Below the pieces are notes generated by a model that was not told the origin of the DNA, ran no database searches, and was given only the letters and a program-made list of their open reading frames with translations. From contig CAJXKA010000001.1 in the NCBI GenBank assembly GCA_913055655.1, positions 868,842-932,841 of the forward strand: 64,000 nt of DNA, in the 5' to 3' direction. Source of the stretch: an uncultured Oceanospirillales bacterium. Its GTDB lineage: Bacteria > Pseudomonadota > Gammaproteobacteria > Xanthomonadales > SZUA-36. Positions 28,850-38,225 of this stretch are shown here, piece by piece. Numbering within the stretch: position 1 is the stretch's first letter; every line of letters starts with the position of its first letter. The translations under genes were made by a program, and so were the position numbers.

Positions 28850-29882
28850 CCTCGCCGGCCTTTTCGGCAGCTTCTTCGGCCGCGGCGTTCGACCGCGGCA
28901 GGAGCGTGGCGCGAATCTGGGCTTCGACCTTGTCGGCGATATCCGGGTTGTCGCGGAAGAATTCGCGCGCGTTTTCCTTGCCCTGGCCGACGCGATCGCC
29001 ATCGTAGCTGTACCAGGCACCGGCCTTCTGCACGATGCCGTTGGCGACGCCGAGGTCGATCAATTCCCCTTCGTGCGAGATACCTTCGCCGTAGATGATT
29101 TCGAACTCCACCTGTTTGAACGGGGGCGCCATCTTGTTCTTTACGACCTTCACGCGGGTCTGGTTGCCGATCACCTCGTCACCCTTCTTCAGGGCGCCGA
29201 TACGGCGGATATCCATGCGTACGGAAGAATAAAACTTCAGCGCGTTACCACCCGTGGTGGTTTCAGGGCTGCCGAACATCACGCCAATCTTCATGCGGAT
29301 CTGGTTGATGAAGATAACGATGCAATTCGAACGCTTGATGTTACCGGTCAGCTTCCGCAGCGCCTGTGACATGAGCCGGGCATGCAGGCCCACGTGTGAG
29401 TCACCCATTTCGCCTTCGATCTCGGCCTTTGGCGTCAGCGCCGCGACCGAATCGACCACGACGATATCCACCGCGCCGGAACGCACCAGCATATCGGTGA
29501 TTTCCAGCGCCTGTTCGCCGGTGTCCGGCTGTGAGACCAGCAGGTCTTCGACGTTCACGCCGAGCTTCTCGGCGTACTGCGGATCGAGCGCGTGCTCGGC
29601 GTCCACGAAGGCCGCCGTGCCACCGGCTTTCTGCGCCTCGGCCACCATGTGCAGGGTCAACGTGGTCTTGCCGCTGGATTCAGGGCCGTAGATTTCCACG
29701 ACACGCCCCTTCGGGATGCCGCCGATGCCAAGCGCCACGTCCAGGCCGAGGGAACCGGTGGACACGACATCCACGTCCTTCGCCTGCGAACCGTCGCCCA
29801 TGCGCATGATGGCGCCCTTGCCGAACTGCCGTTCGATCTGGCCCAGCGCCGCTGTCAGTGCCTGTTTCCTGTTGTCGTCCAC
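28824..29882 (-). CDS. recA: Recombinase RecA
   Basis: 352 residues. Conserved N-terminus ([22 protein letters not shown]), Walker [10 protein letters not shown], the [20 protein letters not shown] segment, loop L2 [28 protein letters not shown] and an acidic C-terminal tail. Catalyses strand exchange and LexA self-cleavage. A GTG at 29882 is the start because it follows AGGAGAGG with proper spacing; the open frame further upstream is unlike RecA. I found no CTGT-N8-ACAG LexA box in the 108 bases before it, which is unexpected. Confidence 0.97.
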   Translation of the reverse strand: MDDNRKQALTAALGQIERQFGKGAIMRMGDGSQAKDVDVVSTGSLGLDVALGIGGIPKGRVVEIYGPESSGKTTLTLHMVAEAQKAGGTAAFVDAEHALDPQYAEKLGVNVEDLLVSQPDTGEQALEITDMLVRSGAVDIVVVDSVAALTPKAEIEGEMGDSHVGLHARLMSQALRKLTGNIKRSNCIVIFINQIRMKIGVMFGSPETTTGGNALKFYSSVRMDIRRIGALKKGDEVIGNQTRVKVVKNKMAPPFKQVEFEIIYGEGISHEGELIDLGVANGIVQKAGAWYSYDGDRVGQGKENAREFFRDNPDIADKVEAQIRATLLPRSNAAAEEAAEKAGEDAEAAVAE

Positions 29883-29989
29883 GTTATCCTCTCCTGTTCC
29901 GTCGTTACGATTCGTTTGACCGCATTGCGCGGCATTATGACATAGCGCCTCGCGTGTCCGGGGCCATCCCGGCACGTGGCGCTGTTTTC

Positions 29990-30523
29990 TTACGGTGATG
30001 CGCGAACATCTCCTGCAAATTCCGCCGGCCAGGACCCTTTAATGTGATATTCCACACCCCGCGGGCCGCTCACAGACCGCATCAGTTGCCAGGAATCCAC
30101 CGGCCACTCGATGCCCTCGAACAGTACATTCTCATAGCCGGTTCTCAATTCGCGATAAAGCGTCACGTGTGGTTTCCAGGGGCGTGTGTCGATTTCCAGC
30201 CCTTCATCCAGAAGTGATGACACCAGGGCCTGCCGGAACGCCGCCAGCCCGGCGGGAACGTCACCGCATCCCACCCAGGCGACACGCGCCCGCGGAAACG
30301 CGCCCAGCCGGTCCAGTACCAGTTGTTCAGCAGGCAGGACGAGGCCAGAGGCTGCCGACCTGGCACGATCAAACCGCTTCTCACAGAGTTCACCGAGGAA
30401 CGCCAGGGTGATGTGGAAATTGCGCGCCGGGATGGCACGAGCCGGCAAATTCCAGTCACGCTGCAACCGCACCATCCGGTCGCGAACTTCGGCCGGCGGG
30501 TTCAGCGCGAAAAAGTATCTCAA
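29990..30523 (-). CDS. thpR: RNA 2',3'-cyclic phosphodiesterase ThpR
   Basis: 177 residues of the 2H phosphoesterase superfamily. Two HxT motifs are present, HITLAFLGE (about residue 38) and HVTLYRE (about residue 126), which form the catalytic pair, with [16 protein letters not shown] at the N-terminus as in LigT/ThpR. Opens 2',3'-cyclic phosphates at RNA ends. Its start overlaps the pncC stop by 4 bases on the same strand. About 107 bases separate it from recA. Confidence 0.9.
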   Translation of the reverse strand: MRYFFALNPPAEVRDRMVRLQRDWNLPARAIPARNFHITLAFLGELCEKRFDRARSAASGLVLPAEQLVLDRLGAFPRARVAWVGCGDVPAGLAAFRQALVSSLLDEGLEIDTRPWKPHVTLYRELRTGYENVLFEGIEWPVDSWQLMRSVSGPRGVEYHIKGSWPAEFAGDVRASP

Positions 30524-31065
30524 GGCAACTCGTCGAGCGCTGCCAGCGTGCCCTCCAGCGCCGCGCAGACGGTCTTCAGGCGCACGGCGGCCCGGTCACC
30601 TTCGAACTGCTGGCTGGTGGTGATGATGCGACCGCCTTTCACCGACCAGCCCAGGCACACCAGCCCGACAGGCTTGTTCGGCATGCCACCGCCCGGCCCG
30701 GCAATACCGGTCATGGCGACGGTGACGTCGGCGCCGCTGCCCCGGCGCGCGCCCAGCGCCATCTGCGAGGCGATTTCCTCGCTCACCGCGCCGTGTTCCT
30801 CAAGATCATCATGAATGACCCCCAGCTGCTGCTCCTTGGCGCGGTAGGCGTAAGAAACATATCCGCCGTGGAACCAGTCCGAGCTACCGGGCAAGTCCGT
30901 GCAGACCTTCGCCAGCCAGCCACCTGTGCAGGACTCCGCCGTACACAGGGTCCATTCACGCGCCCGCAACGCCTTGGCCACGTCGGCCACACCTCGCGCC
31001 GCGCGCTGTTCCAGTTCCGCCAGGACAGTGTCATTCATCAGGAGGGATTCATCTTCATCGGACAA
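30520..31065 (-). CDS. pncC: Nicotinamide-nucleotide amidohydrolase (CinA C-terminal domain)
   Basis: 181 residues, a stand-alone CinA C-terminal (PncC) domain: [78 protein letters not shown] and PVGLVCLGW. Hydrolyses NMN back to nicotinate mononucleotide in pyridine-nucleotide recycling. In gammaproteobacteria it usually precedes recA, as here, with thpR inserted. An ATG 10 codons later is an alternative start. Divergent from mutS, with only 24 bases between start codons. Confidence 0.93.
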   Translation of the reverse strand: MSDEDESLLMNDTVLAELEQRAARGVADVAKALRAREWTLCTAESCTGGWLAKVCTDLPGSSDWFHGGYVSYAYRAKEQQLGVIHDDLEEHGAVSEEIASQMALGARRGSGADVTVAMTGIAGPGGGMPNKPVGLVCLGWSVKGGRIITTSQQFEGDRAAVRLKTVCAALEGTLAALDELP

Positions 31066-31089
31066 GGGGGTTACGTTACACTTCCGCCG

Positions 31090-33681
31090 ATGTCAGTGCC
31101 AGCCGCCGAAGCCCTGAAGGGCCACACCCCGCTGATGCAGCAGTACCTGCGCATCAAGGCGGACTTTCCCGACACCCTGCTGCTGTTCCGCATGGGTGAT
31201 TTCTACGAACTCTTTTACGACGATGCCCGTCGCGCGGCGGCGCTGCTGGACATCACCCTGACCAACCGGGGCGAATCCAACGGCCAGCCCATTCCAATGG
31301 CCGGCGTGCCCTACCACGCGGTCGAGAACTACCTGTCACGGCTACTGAAGAAGGGCGAAGCGGCCGCCATCTGCGAGCAGGTGGGCGACGTGAATGCCGG
31401 CAAGGGCCCGGTGGAACGTGAAGTGGTCCGCATCGTCACCCCCGGCACTGCCACCGACGAAGCACTGCTTGATGACCGGCGCGACAACCTCCTGGCGGCC
31501 GTCGCCCGGTACAAGGACTCGTGGGCACTGGCCTGGCTGGACCTGTCCGCCGGCCGCTTCCTGGCCCGCGCCCTGAATGACGATATTGAACTCGACGCGC
31601 AACTCGAACGCCTGCAGCCTGCGGAACTGCTGGTCGCGGAGGACAACGAGCGCCTGGCCGAGTTACAACGGCGCCCCGGCGTTCGTTCCCGCGCACCTTG
31701 GCATTTCGACACCCCGGCCGCCGCACGCCTGCTGGCCGAGCAGTTCGGCACGAAAGACCTGTCCGGTTTCGGTATCGAAGGCCGGCCCGCGGTGATTGCC
31801 GCGGCGGGTGCGTTGCTGCAGTACGCACAGGAAACCCAGCGCGGCGCCCTGCCCCACCTGACCGGCGTGTCGCTGGAGGCCGCCGACGAGGGCCTGCACC
31901 TGGATGCCGCCACCCGCCGCCACCTCGAGATCCTGACGCACCCGGACGGCCGCGATGAACTCACCCTGGCCGGCGTCATGGACACCAGCATCACGCCGAT
32001 GGGTGGCCGCGCGCTGCGCCGCTGGCTGGTCAACCCGGTCCGCGACCGAGAACGCCTGGGCCGCCGGCACCGCGCCATCCGCGCCCTGACCGAGTCCGAC
32101 CTGTTCAACCCGCTGCGCGAGACCCTGCGCGGCGCCGGCGACATCGAGCGCATCCTCGCCCGGGTCGCCCTGGGCTCGGCGCGGCCGCGCGACCTGTCGA
32201 CGCTGCGTGACACCCTGGGCGCCCTGCCGGCCATCCGTGATGCGCTGGCCGCCCCCGGTCATGCCGACCTGGACGCCCTGCTGGACACGCTGCACGCGCA
32301 TCCCGAGGTACACGAATGGCTCACTGGTGCGCTGGTCGAAGCGCCCCCGGCCCTGCTTCGCAACGGCGGTGTCATTGCGCCCGGCCACGACGAAGAGCTG
32401 GACGAACTGCGGTCACTGTCCGAAAACGCCAACGAATTCCTGGTCGAGTTCGAAGCGCGGGAGAAAGAAGCCACGGGCATTCCTTCTTTGAAAGTCGGCT
32501 ACAACCGCGTCCACGGCTATTTCATCGAGGTCACCCATGCCCACGCGGAGAAGGTCCCCACACACTACACCCGCCGACAGACCCTGAAGGCCGCGGAACG
32601 CTATATCACCGAAGAACTGAAGACGTTCGAGGACAAGGTGCTGTCCGCGCGCGAGCGCGCCCAGGCGCGCGAGGAATACTGCTACGAGGCCCTGCTGGGC
32701 CGCCTGATGGGACCGCTGGAAAGCCTGCGCGCTACCGCTTCCGGCCTGGCCCGCCTGGATGTACTCTGCGCCTTCGCCGAACGCGCGGCGACGCTGCAGT
32801 TCTGCCAGCCGGAAATGGTCAGCGAGGACGGCATCGACATCCGCGGTGGCCGTCACCCGGTCATCGAACATGTCCAGGACGAGCCCTTCACACCCAACGA
32901 CCTGGCGCTCGACCCGGCGCGCCACATGCTGGTCATCACCGGTCCGAACATGGGCGGCAAGTCCACCTATATGCGCCAGGCCGCGCTGATCGTACTGCTG
33001 GCCCATGCCGGTTCCTGGGTGCCCGCATCATCCGCGCGCATCGGCCCCGTCGACCGGATCTTCACCCGCATCGGCGCCGGCGACGACCTGTCACGCGGTC
33101 GCTCCACGTTCATGCTGGAAATGAGTGAAACCGCGAACATCCTGCACAACGCGACTGAACATTCCCTGGTGCTGATGGACGAGATCGGTCGCGGCACCAG
33201 CACCTATGATGGCCTGGCGCTGGCCTGGGCCTGCGCCGACGACCTCGCCCGGCGGGTCAGGGCCTACACACTTTTCGCCACGCATTACTTCGAACTGACG
33301 CAACTGGAGTCGACGCACGAGGGTGTCTTCAACGTGCATTTGAACGCGGTCGAACACGGGGAGCGCATTGTCTTCCTGCACTCCGTGGAAGATGGCCCCG
33401 CATCGCAAAGTTACGGTCTGCAGGTCGCAGCGCTGGCGGGCATACCCTCCCCGGTGCTGGCCGCCGCGAAGCGACAGCTGAAGGCGCTTGAAGCGAAAGG
33501 CGACGATAGCCCGCAGATGTCGTTGTTCATGGCGGCGGCGGTTGAGGAACCCGAGCCCGACGAGCCGGACCCGGTGACCACTGCCGTCATGGCACTGTTA
33601 GCGGACACCAACCCGGACGACCTGACGCCAAGGGACGCGCTTGAGTTGCTCTACGCGCTGAAAGAAAAATCCAGGCCTTGA
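31090..33681 (+). CDS. mutS: DNA mismatch repair protein MutS
   Basis: 863 residues. N-terminal mismatch-binding domain with the Phe-x-Glu motif ([21 protein letters not shown]), clamp and lever domains, and the ABC-type ATPase with Walker [15 protein letters not shown], signature [37 protein letters not shown] and the dimerising C-terminal helix pair ([17 protein letters not shown]). Recognises mispairs and recruits MutL. ATG 31090 is chosen; the frame is open upstream only as antisense of pncC. The stop overlaps the TTG start of the next gene. Confidence 0.97.
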   Translation: MSVPAAEALKGHTPLMQQYLRIKADFPDTLLLFRMGDFYELFYDDARRAAALLDITLTNRGESNGQPIPMAGVPYHAVENYLSRLLKKGEAAAICEQVGDVNAGKGPVEREVVRIVTPGTATDEALLDDRRDNLLAAVARYKDSWALAWLDLSAGRFLARALNDDIELDAQLERLQPAELLVAEDNERLAELQRRPGVRSRAPWHFDTPAAARLLAEQFGTKDLSGFGIEGRPAVIAAAGALLQYAQETQRGALPHLTGVSLEAADEGLHLDAATRRHLEILTHPDGRDELTLAGVMDTSITPMGGRALRRWLVNPVRDRERLGRRHRAIRALTESDLFNPLRETLRGAGDIERILARVALGSARPRDLSTLRDTLGALPAIRDALAAPGHADLDALLDTLHAHPEVHEWLTGALVEAPPALLRNGGVIAPGHDEELDELRSLSENANEFLVEFEAREKEATGIPSLKVGYNRVHGYFIEVTHAHAEKVPTHYTRRQTLKAAERYITEELKTFEDKVLSARERAQAREEYCYEALLGRLMGPLESLRATASGLARLDVLCAFAERAATLQFCQPEMVSEDGIDIRGGRHPVIEHVQDEPFTPNDLALDPARHMLVITGPNMGGKSTYMRQAALIVLLAHAGSWVPASSARIGPVDRIFTRIGAGDDLSRGRSTFMLEMSETANILHNATEHSLVLMDEIGRGTSTYDGLALAWACADDLARRVRAYTLFATHYFELTQLESTHEGVFNVHLNAVEHGERIVFLHSVEDGPASQSYGLQVAALAGIPSPVLAAAKRQLKALEAKGDDSPQMSLFMAAAVEEPEPDEPDPVTTAVMALLADTNPDDLTPRDALELLYALKEKSRP

Positions 33682-34376
33682 GACGTCAACGCTTCCTGCT
33701 CCTGTTTTTGATCTTTCCGCTCATCACGGGTTGCCAACCCTACGCCGTACAACTCTTCGTCCGTGATGTTCCTGCCACGGAAGTCGAACAAGTCGAATCC
33801 GCGCTGGCCGACGAAGGCCTGGAAGTGGTCCGGAACAATGGCGCCACACCGGATATCCGCACACCAACCGTCGTCTACTTCCCTGGCCGTAAAAGCATCC
33901 GCGCCGCCAATCGCTCTGCCGCGACGCTCAAATCACTGGGTTACGAGCACGTCAACATTGAGCCGTTTCATGTCGACAATCACGAGTATTCACACCGCAC
34001 CATTGGAATCTACCTGAAGGCCTCAAGAACACCGGGCGAAGGCGAGGCACTGCCCGGCGTCCAGCGCGCCAGCTTTAGCGCCGGTTGCCAGGAACAGGAT
34101 ATCTTCCTGACACTGGTCGACGATGGTGCTTTTTACCTGGCAGCAGAATCAGGCGTAGAGACAACGTCGGTCAGTGCCCGGGAAGGTCAATGGCAGATTG
34201 CCAACGACAAACTGGTGCTGTCAGCTGAACCGTTCCGCATGACAATGGCTGCCGGCACCGGCACCGTTGATGACCTTTTCAGCCCCGGGCGGGTGCCTCA
34301 CCTGAATATCATCGATTCAACGGACCCCACGCTGGTCGACTGCCAGCACTCATTACGCCGGTTGATGGAACGTTAA
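33678..34376 (+). CDS. Predicted lipoprotein of unknown function
   Basis: 232 residues. Start codon is TTG 33678, overlapping the mutS stop (TTGA). A basic N-terminus and hydrophobic core lead to lipobox LITGC (Cys19). Residues about 22-115 ([22 protein letters not shown] ... [15 protein letters not shown]) have an alternating beta-alpha pattern like a SPOR or LytR-C-terminal fold, but motifs are not decisive. The second half shows beta-rich sequence with a Cys pair. No function is proposed; coupling to mutS is positional. Confidence 0.65.
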   Translation: MRRQRFLLLFLIFPLITGCQPYAVQLFVRDVPATEVEQVESALADEGLEVVRNNGATPDIRTPTVVYFPGRKSIRAANRSAATLKSLGYEHVNIEPFHVDNHEYSHRTIGIYLKASRTPGEGEALPGVQRASFSAGCQEQDIFLTLVDDGAFYLAAESGVETTSVSAREGQWQIANDKLVLSAEPFRMTMAAGTGTVDDLFSPGRVPHLNIIDSTDPTLVDCQHSLRRLMER

Positions 34377-34382
34377 AGCGCC

Positions 34383-35720
34383 CTATTCCCGCGCAATCAG
34401 CCCCTCAACCGCAAGGCCCAGGTCCATCACTTCGCCTTTCCAGCCCGGAACGGACGTGTTTCGGTCGATCCTTAAGCCAGCAGAAAGATTGCGCAGGCGC
34501 AGCGCCCGGACGTTTCCGCGGAAACGTGGTGCAGGCGACGCCGGCAGTTCTGTACCGGACGGCAAGGTGAACCGCGGCTGGCCATCGATCATTTGAACGC
34601 CGAAACCCTCTTCGTGAACTTTCCGGTGATGATGGCGGCACAGTAATACCAGGTTCTCGAGTGACGTTTCGCCACCGTCGGCCCAGTGATGAACGTGGTG
34701 GGCATCGACATACTTCCGGCAACTGCATCCCGGGAAACGGCAACCACTATCGCGTCGATGCAGCTCACGTTTGATGGAAGGCGGAACGGTTCGGGATTTT
34801 CGTCCGATGCTTAGTGGCTGACCGTTCGAATCGTGATGCCAGTGAACGACCCCGGCATCACAGGCCAGCCTGCGTGACGTTTCCGCGGAAACGTTACCGT
34901 GGTTTTCAAGTTCGCCTTCTGCGCTGTTGCCATTGGACTTCAGGGTCTCGGGGTCCGTATGCAGGTGGATGGTGGTGTCGCCGCGGGAACCGTGCTTGAC
35001 GCCGGACAGGAAAGCTTCAATTGCACGGACGAATGCGTCCGCGCGGCACTGTTGAAAAGCCGTGGGCACAGGCTGATCGACCGGCGCGGATGGCGTTTCC
35101 GCGGAAACGTTTTGGGGTACGTCTGTTTGCTCGCGGAAGAGTTCGGTCGCCGCCGAATCCAGCGCGGCTTCAAGCATGGCGCCCTGCTCGGGGGTCAGGC
35201 GCGCGGAGAACACGAAACTGCCGTCATCCTCTTGCCAAAGGTTTGCCCTTCGTTGGAGATGACGGCCCTGCTCCGCTTCAAGCACCTCGATCCGTTTGTA
35301 ACGCCGAAACGCCCTGACCTGCTTCTCAACATGGCTCGCGGTGCCGTGGAGGGCGACGTTCAACAGCAGGTCTTCGTTTTCGGGTTTCGCAACGCGTGTC
35401 ATCGCACGCACCTTCGAAAAGCTGACACGCCCTTCCGAAAATGCCTTGCTGATTTCGGGCAACGAAGGCAGTGCCCTGGCCACCCGGACGCGTTCGCGGG
35501 CGGCCCCGAGTGCCATACCGCACTGCCAGGACAACCAGTGCGCGCAAGAGCGGACACCGACACCGGCCCAGCCTTCCTCGCGATCGAAACGTTCAATGAG
35601 TTTGAGCAACTGGTACTGGCCGGCATCCAGGTGCGCGGCGAGTTCGGTGATCTGGTCGGCCAGGTTGCTGGATGGATGATCGGAAATATGGGTGATATCG
35701 GTGATAGCAATAGCGGACAT
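34383..35720 (-). CDS. HNH endonuclease domain protein with DUF222 (13E12 repeat) N-terminus
   Basis: 445 residues. The first about 200 residues match the DUF222/13E12-repeat pattern (LAAHLDAGQYQLLKLIERFDREEGW ... SCAHWLSWQCGMALGAARERVRVARAL ... RVSFSKVRAMTRVAKPENEDLLL). Residues about 330-385 form an HNH nuclease: CRFPGCSCRKYVDAHHVHHW, GGETSLENLVLLCRHHHRKVHEEGF, with zinc-type Cys. ATG 35720 follows GGGG. The promoter carries a LexA operator, so the gene is probably DNA-damage inducible. Its DNA holds three copies of one 16-bp palindrome. Many relatives are multi-copy in genomes and have no clear role. Confidence 0.85.
   Translation of the reverse strand: MSAIAITDITHISDHPSSNLADQITELAAHLDAGQYQLLKLIERFDREEGWAGVGVRSCAHWLSWQCGMALGAARERVRVARALPSLPEISKAFSEGRVSFSKVRAMTRVAKPENEDLLLNVALHGTASHVEKQVRAFRRYKRIEVLEAEQGRHLQRRANLWQEDDGSFVFSARLTPEQGAMLEAALDSAATELFREQTDVPQNVSAETPSAPVDQPVPTAFQQCRADAFVRAIEAFLSGVKHGSRGDTTIHLHTDPETLKSNGNSAEGELENHGNVSAETSRRLACDAGVVHWHHDSNGQPLSIGRKSRTVPPSIKRELHRRDSGCRFPGCSCRKYVDAHHVHHWADGGETSLENLVLLCRHHHRKVHEEGFGVQMIDGQPRFTLPSGTELPASPAPRFRGNVRALRLRNLSAGLRIDRNTSVPGWKGEVMDLGLAVEGLIARE
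34510..35110. repeat. Three dispersed copies of a 16-bp palindrome inside the HNH gene
   Basis: CGTTTCCGCGGAAACG occurs at 34511-34526, 34878-34893 and 35094-35109, each flanked by further symmetric bases in two cases. The second and third copies are read as NVSAET in the protein, the first in another frame as RFRGNV, so the DNA rather than the peptide is conserved. No other copy was noticed in the window. Confidence 0.85.
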
Positions 35721-35740
35721 GTTGTACCCCTTTACGAATA

Positions 35741-35756
35741 CTGTAATATTATACAG
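35741..35756 (-). promoter_or_regulatory. LexA (SOS) operator before the HNH gene
   Basis: CTGT-AATATTAT-ACAG, a perfect CTGT-N8-ACAG box with AT-rich core and flanking TA, 20 bases upstream of the ATG at 35720. It covers the expected transcription start of the promoter at 35767-35795 and itself contains a second TATAAT. Confidence 0.8.
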
Positions 35757-35766
35757 CTTTTCGTAC

Positions 35767-35795
35767 ATTATAGCGGGGCAACTTGACGTACCCAA
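35767..35795 (-). promoter_or_regulatory. Sigma-70 promoter of the HNH gene
   Basis: Minus strand TTGGGT (35795-35790), 17-base spacer, TATAAT (35772-35767). Start would fall near 35760, just before the LexA box at 35741-35756, so LexA binding would block transcription. Confidence 0.6.
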
Positions 35796-35837
35796 TTGCT
35801 TTATCGGCATTTTCCTACAGGAATGCCTGCGCGCGTT

Positions 35838-36227
35838 TTACCCGCTTTCGTCCTGCCCCTTACGAAAACGGATGATCTGTCGGCGCTGCCGTTTGTCCGG
35901 CCGCCGTTCCCGACCGGCATGTGCCTCGCGCTGTAGTTTGCGCTCTGCGGCCAGTGCCTCGCGCTGCTCACGGCTGGTTTCGGTTTCTTCGTACAACGCC
36001 TGGGCAACCGCCGCAGGGCCGCGACGGTCGGATATTTCAAGGACATGGATGGTCAGGGCTTCGTTACCGCGCTGGACGCGGAGTTCGTCGCCCACGGCCA
36101 GGGTGCGGGCGGGTTTTACGCGCCCACCGTTCAGGTGAACCTTACCCCCCTGGACGGCGGCCCGGGCCAACGCGCGGGTCTTGAAGAAGCGCGCGGCCCA
36201 GAGCCACTTGTCCAGGCGGACTGACAA
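35838..36227 (-). CDS. hslR: Ribosome-associated heat-shock protein Hsp15
   Basis: 129 residues. S4 RNA-binding domain at the N-terminus (VRLDKWLWAARFFKTRALARAAVQGGKVHLNGGRVKPARTL), then a basic charged tail (EQREALAAERKLQREAHAGRERRPDKRQRR). Hsp15 binds free 50S subunits that carry stalled nascent chains. It lies 7 bases after htpG on the same strand, so it probably shares the sigma-32 promoter upstream of htpG. Confidence 0.93.
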   Translation of the reverse strand: MSVRLDKWLWAARFFKTRALARAAVQGGKVHLNGGRVKPARTLAVGDELRVQRGNEALTIHVLEISDRRGPAAVAQALYEETETSREQREALAAERKLQREAHAGRERRPDKRQRRQIIRFRKGQDESG

Positions 36228-36234
36228 GGCGTGA

Positions 36235-38136
36235 TCAGGCGGCTTCGGAGGTCGCCAGTATCAGGCGGTTCAGGCGGGCGACGAAGCTGGCGGGGTCGTC
36301 CAGCTGGCCGCCTTCGGCTAAAACGGCTTGTTCGTGCACCAGGCGGGCCAGGTCATCAAAGTCACCTTCGCCGGCGTCGGCCAGGCGGCGCAGCAATGGA
36401 TGGCCGGTATTCACTTCCAGCACCGGCTTGCTGTCCGGCAGCGACTGTCCGGCCTGCTCCAGCATGCGCTTCATGTGCGGGGCGATATCATGCTCGCTCA
36501 GCACCAGGCAGGCGGCCGAGTCGGTCAGGCGCTGGCTGGCGCGAACGTCTTCGACGGTGTCACCCAACGCGGTCTTGATTCGACCCAGCAATTCAGTAGC
36601 GGCCTCGTTCTCGCTGTCACTGTCGTCAGCTTTGTCGGCGTCCGCACCCAGGTTGACATCGCCCTTGGCCACCGAGCGCAGCTTCTTACCTTCGAACTCG
36701 TGGAAGTACCCCATCATCCACTCGTCGATGCGGTCGTGCATCAGCAACACTTCAATACCCTTCTTGCGGAAGATCTCCAGGTGCGGGCTGTGCTTCGCGG
36801 CGGCCAGGGATTCGGCGGTGATGTACCAGATGGTGTCCTGGTCCTCGCCGGCACGTTCGATGTAATCGGCCAGTGAGACCACGTCGCCGGCATCCGTGTC
36901 ATGGGTGGACGTGAAACGAAGCAAGGCGGCGATGCGCTCGCGGTTGCCGTTGTCCTCGACGATGCCTTCTTTCAGCACGGTGCCGAAGTCAGCCCAGAAG
37001 GCCTGGTAGCCATCGTTGTCGTCACTGGCCAGTTTCGCCAGCAGGTCCAGGCTGCGACGCACCACGGCGGCGTGAATCTTGCGCACCGTGGGGTTGTCCT
37101 GCAGCAGTTCGCGCGAGACGTTCAGCGGCAGGTCATCGGAGTCCACCACGCCGCGCATGAAGCGCAGGTAGTGCGGCAACAGCTGCTCGGCGGCGTCCAT
37201 GATGAATACCCGCTTGACGTACAGTTTCAGGCCGCGCGGCTCGTCGCGCTGCATCATGAAGTCCATCGGCGCGTGTGACGGCAGGTACAGCAGGGACGTG
37301 TAGTTCTGGCTGCCCTCGACCTGGTTGTGGGCCCAGGTGCGCGGGTCCTCGAAATCGTGGCTGACGTGTTTGTAGAAGGCCTTGTAATCGTCGTCGCTGA
37401 TGTCACTCTTGGGCAACGTCCACAGCGCCGAGGCCTGGTTGATCGCCTTCCATTCGGGCGCCGGTGTTTCGGCATCGTCCTCGTCCGCGGACGGCGGCGT
37501 TTCCAGCATGCGGATCGGGAAACCGATGTGGTCGCTGTAACGGTTCACCAGCGAACGCAGGCTCCAGTCCTGCAGGAACTCGTCCTCCTCTTCCTTCAGG
37601 TGCAGGATCACCTCGGTGCCGTGATGCGGGCGTTCCAGCGCGCCGATGCTGTACTCGCCGCTGCCATCAGATGACCAGTGCACGCCCTCGGCGGCCGGGG
37701 CATCGGCGCGACGGGTCAGCACCGTCACGTGGTCGGCGACGATAAACGCCGAGTAGAAACCGACGCCGAACTGGCCGATCAGCTGGCTGTTGTCATCACC
37801 GCCCTGCCTGACCTGTTCCAGGAAACGTTTCGTACCGGAGCGGGCGATGGTGCCAATATTTTCCATCACCTCGTCGTGCGACATGCCGATGCCGTTATCA
37901 CGGATCGTCAGCAGGCGTTTTTCCTCGTCCACTTCGATATCGATATGAAGCTCGTGATCGCCCTCCAGCAGGGCGTCGTCCTTCAGGGAGAGAAAACGCA
38001 GCTTGTCACAGGCATCCGAAGCGTTGGAGATCAGTTCGCGCAGGAAGATCTCCTTGTTCGAATACAGGGAGTGGATCATGAGGTTCAGGACTTCCTGCAC
38101 CTCGGCCTGGAAAGAATGTTGTGTTGTCTGGGTCAT
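36235..38136 (-). CDS. htpG: Chaperone protein HtpG (Hsp90)
   Basis: 633 residues. GHKL ATPase domain with EIFLRELISNASDACDKLR, DNGIGMSHDEV, and GQFGVGFYSAF; middle domain (GVVDSDDLPLNVSRELLQ) and C-terminal dimerisation domain. ATP-driven client-folding chaperone. ATG 38136 gives the normal start MTQTTQHSFQAEVQ; an in-frame TTG at 38154 is upstream but less likely. Heat-shock promoter about 35 bases before the start; hslR is cotranscribed downstream. Confidence 0.97.
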   Translation of the reverse strand: MTQTTQHSFQAEVQEVLNLMIHSLYSNKEIFLRELISNASDACDKLRFLSLKDDALLEGDHELHIDIEVDEEKRLLTIRDNGIGMSHDEVMENIGTIARSGTKRFLEQVRQGGDDNSQLIGQFGVGFYSAFIVADHVTVLTRRADAPAAEGVHWSSDGSGEYSIGALERPHHGTEVILHLKEEEDEFLQDWSLRSLVNRYSDHIGFPIRMLETPPSADEDDAETPAPEWKAINQASALWTLPKSDISDDDYKAFYKHVSHDFEDPRTWAHNQVEGSQNYTSLLYLPSHAPMDFMMQRDEPRGLKLYVKRVFIMDAAEQLLPHYLRFMRGVVDSDDLPLNVSRELLQDNPTVRKIHAAVVRRSLDLLAKLASDDNDGYQAFWADFGTVLKEGIVEDNGNRERIAALLRFTSTHDTDAGDVVSLADYIERAGEDQDTIWYITAESLAAAKHSPHLEIFRKKGIEVLLMHDRIDEWMMGYFHEFEGKKLRSVAKGDVNLGADADKADDSDSENEAATELLGRIKTALGDTVEDVRASQRLTDSAACLVLSEHDIAPHMKRMLEQAGQSLPDSKPVLEVNTGHPLLRRLADAGEGDFDDLARLVHEQAVLAEGGQLDDPASFVARLNRLILATSEAA

Positions 38137-38170
38137 GGAGATGGCACCAAGCAAAAAGAACTGCCATCAA

Positions 38171-38198
38171 AGATGTGGACTTCTGGCCGGCTTTCAAG
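38171..38198 (-). promoter_or_regulatory. Sigma-32 (RpoH) promoter of htpG-hslR
   Basis: Minus strand CTTGAAA (38198-38192), 13-base spacer and CCACATCT (38178-38171), matching CTTGAAA-N13-CCCCATnT at all but one -10 position. Confidence 0.8.
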
Positions 38199-38225
38199 CG
38201 TGGTGATGGGTTGATGCGACCACAG

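Noticed and set aside
31090..33681. Extending mutS to an upstream start at 30793
   Set aside because: The added residues are the antisense of pncC; MutS proteins begin at the ATG at 31090.
34899..35786. 295-codon plus-strand frame opposite the HNH gene
   Set aside because: Shadow; the minus strand has HNH and DUF222 motifs, promoter and LexA box.
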